Source: Candidatus Pseudothioglobus aerophilus (GTDB taxonomy: Bacteria > Pseudomonadota > Gammaproteobacteria > PS1 > Pseudothioglobaceae). Taken from it: a DNA stretch of 60,372 nt. The translations under genes were made by a program, and so were the position numbers. Positions 57,844 through 60,372 of this stretch are shown here, piece by piece (the first letter of the stretch is position 1; each line of letters opens with the position of its first letter). The notes below the pieces were generated by a model, which had not been told where the DNA came from, ran no database searches, and saw nothing but the letters and a program-made list of their open reading frames with translations. The stretch covers positions 1 to 60,372 of the forward strand of contig JACNFO010000020.1 of the NCBI GenBank assembly GCA_014384565.1, read 5' to 3'.

Positions 57844-59112
57844 ATGTCGAATATTGCAATATTGAGTGTAAACCATCAGATAGCCCCAGTAGCAATTAGG
57901 GAAAAAGTAGCCTTTGCTCATGGTGAGCTTGCGCCCGCTATTTCCTCTCTACTTTCACTCAAAGAAATTAAAGGCTGCGTTATCTTTTCTACCTGCAACA
58001 GGTCAGAAATTTACGTATCCCATAACTCAAAGAACATTCGTGATGTTTTAATAAAGTTTTTAGCATCCAGTCACGGTATTGATTATCACTCTTTACTTGA
58101 GTATGTTTCTTATTATGAAGAAAATGAAGCCGTCCAACATATATGTAATGTTGCTTGTGGGCTGGAATCTTTAGTTCTAGGCGAGCCTCAAATTTTTGGC
58201 CAACTAAAAGATGCTTATCAGCTCTCTAAGAATGAAAGCGCTTTAGATAAAATTTTAGAAAAATTATTTCAACATGTCTTTAAAATCGCAAAAAAAGTTC
58301 GTACTGACACAAATATAGGTTCTTCACCAGTCTCAGTTGCTTATTGCGCTGTTAAGCTAAGTGAAAAAATATTTACAAACCTATCAAGTCAAACTGTTTT
58401 GCTTATAGGCGCTGGAGAGATGATTGAGCTAAGTGCTCAGCACCTTAGTAAGAGAGGTGTAAGAAAAATGATTTTTGCAAATAGAACTATAGAAAATGCC
58501 CAGCCAATTGCAATTAAGCATGATGCCGAGGCGATTTCATTAAAAAGCCTATCTGAAAATCTTCATAGGGCGGATATAGTTATCTCCTCAACAGCAGCGC
58601 CTATTCCAATTATTGGAAAAGGCTTAATTGAAACAGTTCTTCATCAAAGAAAACATAAACCAATGCTACTTATTGATTTAGCTATTCCTAGAGACATTGA
58701 ACCAGAAGCGAATCAATTAGAAGATGTATTTCTATATAGTGTGGACGATTTACAGCAAATTGCTAATAGCAATTTAGAAGAAAGACTAAAAGAAAAAGTT
58801 ATTGCTAAGAAGATAATTAATGCAAAAAGTGTTGATTTTATTGAATGGGCAAACAATATTCCTAATGAAGAGATAATTAAAAATCATAGAAGGCAAGCAA
58901 ATTTACTTAAGGATGAGCTATTACAAACTGCCTTAAGAAAACTTAAATCAGGTTCAAATCCTGACCTAGTGGTAGAGGAGCTAGCTGACAAACTTACTAA
59001 TAAATTACTTCACAAAACTTTAGAGAATTTAAAGAATCCTAGCAATCTTAAAACTGACTCTCATGAAATAGTCGAAAAAGATAAAACAAATCCCTCTAAG
59101 ATCGACAACTAA
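57844..59112 (+). CDS. hemA: Glutamyl-tRNA reductase
   Basis: HemA starts heme and siroheme synthesis by reducing glutamyl-tRNA. The catalytic cysteine is in [10 protein letters not shown] near residue 50, E-P-Q-I-F-G-Q and the NADPH site G-A-G-E-M follow, and a dimerisation helix ends the protein. At 422 residues it is usual. No strong ribosome site is seen. Its stop overlaps the prfA start (TAATG), the common hemA-prfA order. Confidence 0.97.
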   Translation: MSNIAILSVNHQIAPVAIREKVAFAHGELAPAISSLLSLKEIKGCVIFSTCNRSEIYVSHNSKNIRDVLIKFLASSHGIDYHSLLEYVSYYEENEAVQHICNVACGLESLVLGEPQIFGQLKDAYQLSKNESALDKILEKLFQHVFKIAKKVRTDTNIGSSPVSVAYCAVKLSEKIFTNLSSQTVLLIGAGEMIELSAQHLSKRGVRKMIFANRTIENAQPIAIKHDAEAISLKSLSENLHRADIVISSTAAPIPIIGKGLIETVLHQRKHKPMLLIDLAIPRDIEPEANQLEDVFLYSVDDLQQIANSNLEERLKEKVIAKKIINAKSVDFIEWANNIPNEEIIKNHRRQANLLKDELLQTALRKLKSGSNPDLVVEELADKLTNKLLHKTLENLKNPSNLKTDSHEIVEKDKTNPSKIDN

Positions 59113-60200
59113 TGAATCAATCAATCCTCACTAAATTAGAGCAATTATCCATGCGCCTTGAAGAAATCAACGCGATGCTCTCAGATCAGTCTATTGCCTC
59201 TGATCAAAATAAATTTAGAGAGCTTTCCATAGAGCATTCTCAATTAAGTCCAATAAATGACAAGTACATTGAATATTTATCAGTCGTTGCTGATATTGAT
59301 GCTGCAGAAGTGCTTCTCCATGAAGATGACCAAGACATTAAAGAAATGGCTGAGGAAGAAATTGTTTCAGGTCGAAAGATTTTAGAGCAACTAGAATTTG
59401 ATCTTAAGAAATCACTTCTTCCAAAAGATCCGAACGACTCACGTAATATTATTATTGAAATTAGAGCAGGAACAGGTGGAGATGAGGCAAGTATTTTTTC
59501 AGGTGATCTTTATAGAATGTACACTCGATATGTAGAAAAATCTAAATGGCAGCTTGAGATATTAAGCTCTAATTTAGGGGAGCATGGTGGCTTTAAAGAA
59601 ATTATTGCTCGAATAAGTGGCACCAACGTCTACTCAAAACTTAAATTTGAATCCGGTGCTCATCGCGTTCAAAGGGTTCCAGAAACTGAGTCTCAAGGAA
59701 GAGTTCATACATCTGCTTGCACCGTTGCTGTAATGCCAGAAGTTTCTAGCATTGAAGAAGTGAATATCAATATGAATGATGTAAGGGTTGATACCTTTAG
59801 GGCTTCTGGAGCTGGAGGTCAGCATGTCAACAAAACTGACTCTGCAGTTCGCGTAACTCATATTCCTACTGGGACCGTTGTAGAATGTCAAGATGGCCGC
59901 TCTCAACATAAAAATAAAGCTCAAGCTTTATCAGTTCTAGCATCCAGAATTTTGGATGCTCAACAACAAGAACAACAGAAGGAGCAGGCCTCTCAAAGAA
60001 AAGAACTCGTTGGAAGTGGCGATCGCTCTCAAAGAATCAGGACTTATAATTATCCCCAAGGAAGAGTTACTGACCATCGGATTAATTTAACGCTCTACAA
60101 ATTAAGCGAAGTCATGGAGGGGGAATTAGAGGCAATTATAGACCCGCTAGTAATTGAGCAACAAACTAACCAATTGACCGCACTTAATGAATCCCTTTAA
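59112..60200 (+). CDS. prfA: Peptide chain release factor 1
   Basis: RF1 reads UAG and UAA. It has the G-G-Q motif within [10 protein letters not shown] near residue 237, and [10 protein letters not shown] is standard. The codon-recognition P-x-T region is near S-K-L-K-F-E. 362 residues, typical. prmC, which often follows, is absent: a metal permease gene converges and overlaps the stop by a few bases. Confidence 0.97.
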   Translation: MNQSILTKLEQLSMRLEEINAMLSDQSIASDQNKFRELSIEHSQLSPINDKYIEYLSVVADIDAAEVLLHEDDQDIKEMAEEEIVSGRKILEQLEFDLKKSLLPKDPNDSRNIIIEIRAGTGGDEASIFSGDLYRMYTRYVEKSKWQLEILSSNLGEHGGFKEIIARISGTNVYSKLKFESGAHRVQRVPETESQGRVHTSACTVAVMPEVSSIEEVNINMNDVRVDTFRASGAGGQHVNKTDSAVRVTHIPTGTVVECQDGRSQHKNKAQALSVLASRILDAQQQEQQKEQASQRKELVGSGDRSQRIRTYNYPQGRVTDHRINLTLYKLSEVMEGELEAIIDPLVIEQQTNQLTALNESL

Positions 60201-60372
60201 CTGCGTCTATTCGGGAGGAATTGGGCAACAAAAAAGAAAACTCCTAAAGTAATAACTATGGCAGGACCAGTTGCTAAATCAAATGTAATTGAAGTGTAAA
60301 GCCCTAATAAAACAGAAACAATTGATATGATCATTGAGCTAAAAATCATTGCTATAGGTGAGTTTGAAAAAA
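60197..60372 (-). CDS. ABC-3 family metal permease (ZnuB/MntB-like), C-terminal end
   Basis: The visible 58 residues end a membrane protein of the zinc/manganese ABC permease family: a helix [14 protein letters not shown], then [17 protein letters not shown] and a short basic tail. The S-x-x-x-D-x-x-x-G-P-x-I-V pattern is typical of the last two helices of ZnuB. The rest lies beyond the window. Its stop overlaps the prfA stop. Confidence 0.75.
   Translation of the reverse strand, partial: FSNSPIAMIFSSMIISIVSVLLGLYTSITFDLATGPAIVITLGVFFFVAQFLPNRRS

Overview
The window reads as an AT-rich, densely packed gammaproteobacterial chromosome. The evidence is the gene families and their order: tolQRA with ybgC and ruvB, smpB opposite ratA, ndk-rlmN-ispG, a separate GlyS beta chain, Grx4, DinG and HtpX. 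The low GC, short gaps and many ATGA/TAATG overlaps would suit a streamlined marine lineage such as SUP05/Thioglobus. That placement is inference from memory; no marker was searched.

Region 1 (about 1-10,120) is accessory DNA. It starts with the C-terminal end of a tyrosine recombinase, then an undescribed 40-aa peptide, a Wzz-type chain-length protein with an internal 96-bp duplication, a small membrane protein, and a 432-aa protein that looks like a divergent family A polymerase palm. Two copies of the 3' part of a tRNA-His gene (anticodon GTG), at 4120-4175 and 10049-10091, share the same 3' flank and enclose about 5.9 kb. Inside are an EamA transporter, a DUF3105 protein, a TlpA-like thioredoxin, a lipoprotein cytochrome c, a DUF2306-like membrane protein, a small alpha/beta-barrel-like protein, a TPR-methyltransferase and an XRE regulator. 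Each of the last four minus-strand genes is followed at its 3' side by a related degenerate sequence that in some copies ends in the last bases of tRNA-His. I read this as repeated integration at tRNA-His that left att scars, or a cassette-like array.

Region 2 (10,129-25,035) returns to chromosome: a second EamA transporter, DUF2628, a 48-aa lipoprotein, a secreted protein, then htpX-map, a compact run DUF502-aspS-nadA-yebC-purL, a YgjP-type peptidase, and a minus-strand set with grxD, an RsmC-like methyltransferase and trhO.

Region 3 (25,036-36,764) carries dxs and ispG (isoprenoid MEP pathway) converging across a DUF2062 gene, with ispG in an overlapping block with rlmN and a small membrane protein. 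After ndk, an amino-group oxidoreductase and HU comes smpB, whose start codon overlaps that of the divergent ratA; ratA, rluE and a DUF455 gene overlap in turn, followed by rnhA and an AsnB/NAGGN-type amidotransferase.

Region 4 (36,765-60,372) has leuCD-ruvA, a large RND permease, typA, rlmE-ispB-dinG, a peroxiredoxin pseudogene, a cation efflux protein, ruvC, thioredoxin, an ArsC-like protein, and a minus-strand block ruvB-ybgC-tolQ-tolR-tolA-glyS-dtd. A divergent hemA-prfA pair follows and the window ends inside a ZnuB-like permease. The three ruv genes lie in one 19-kb stretch but in three separate transcription units.
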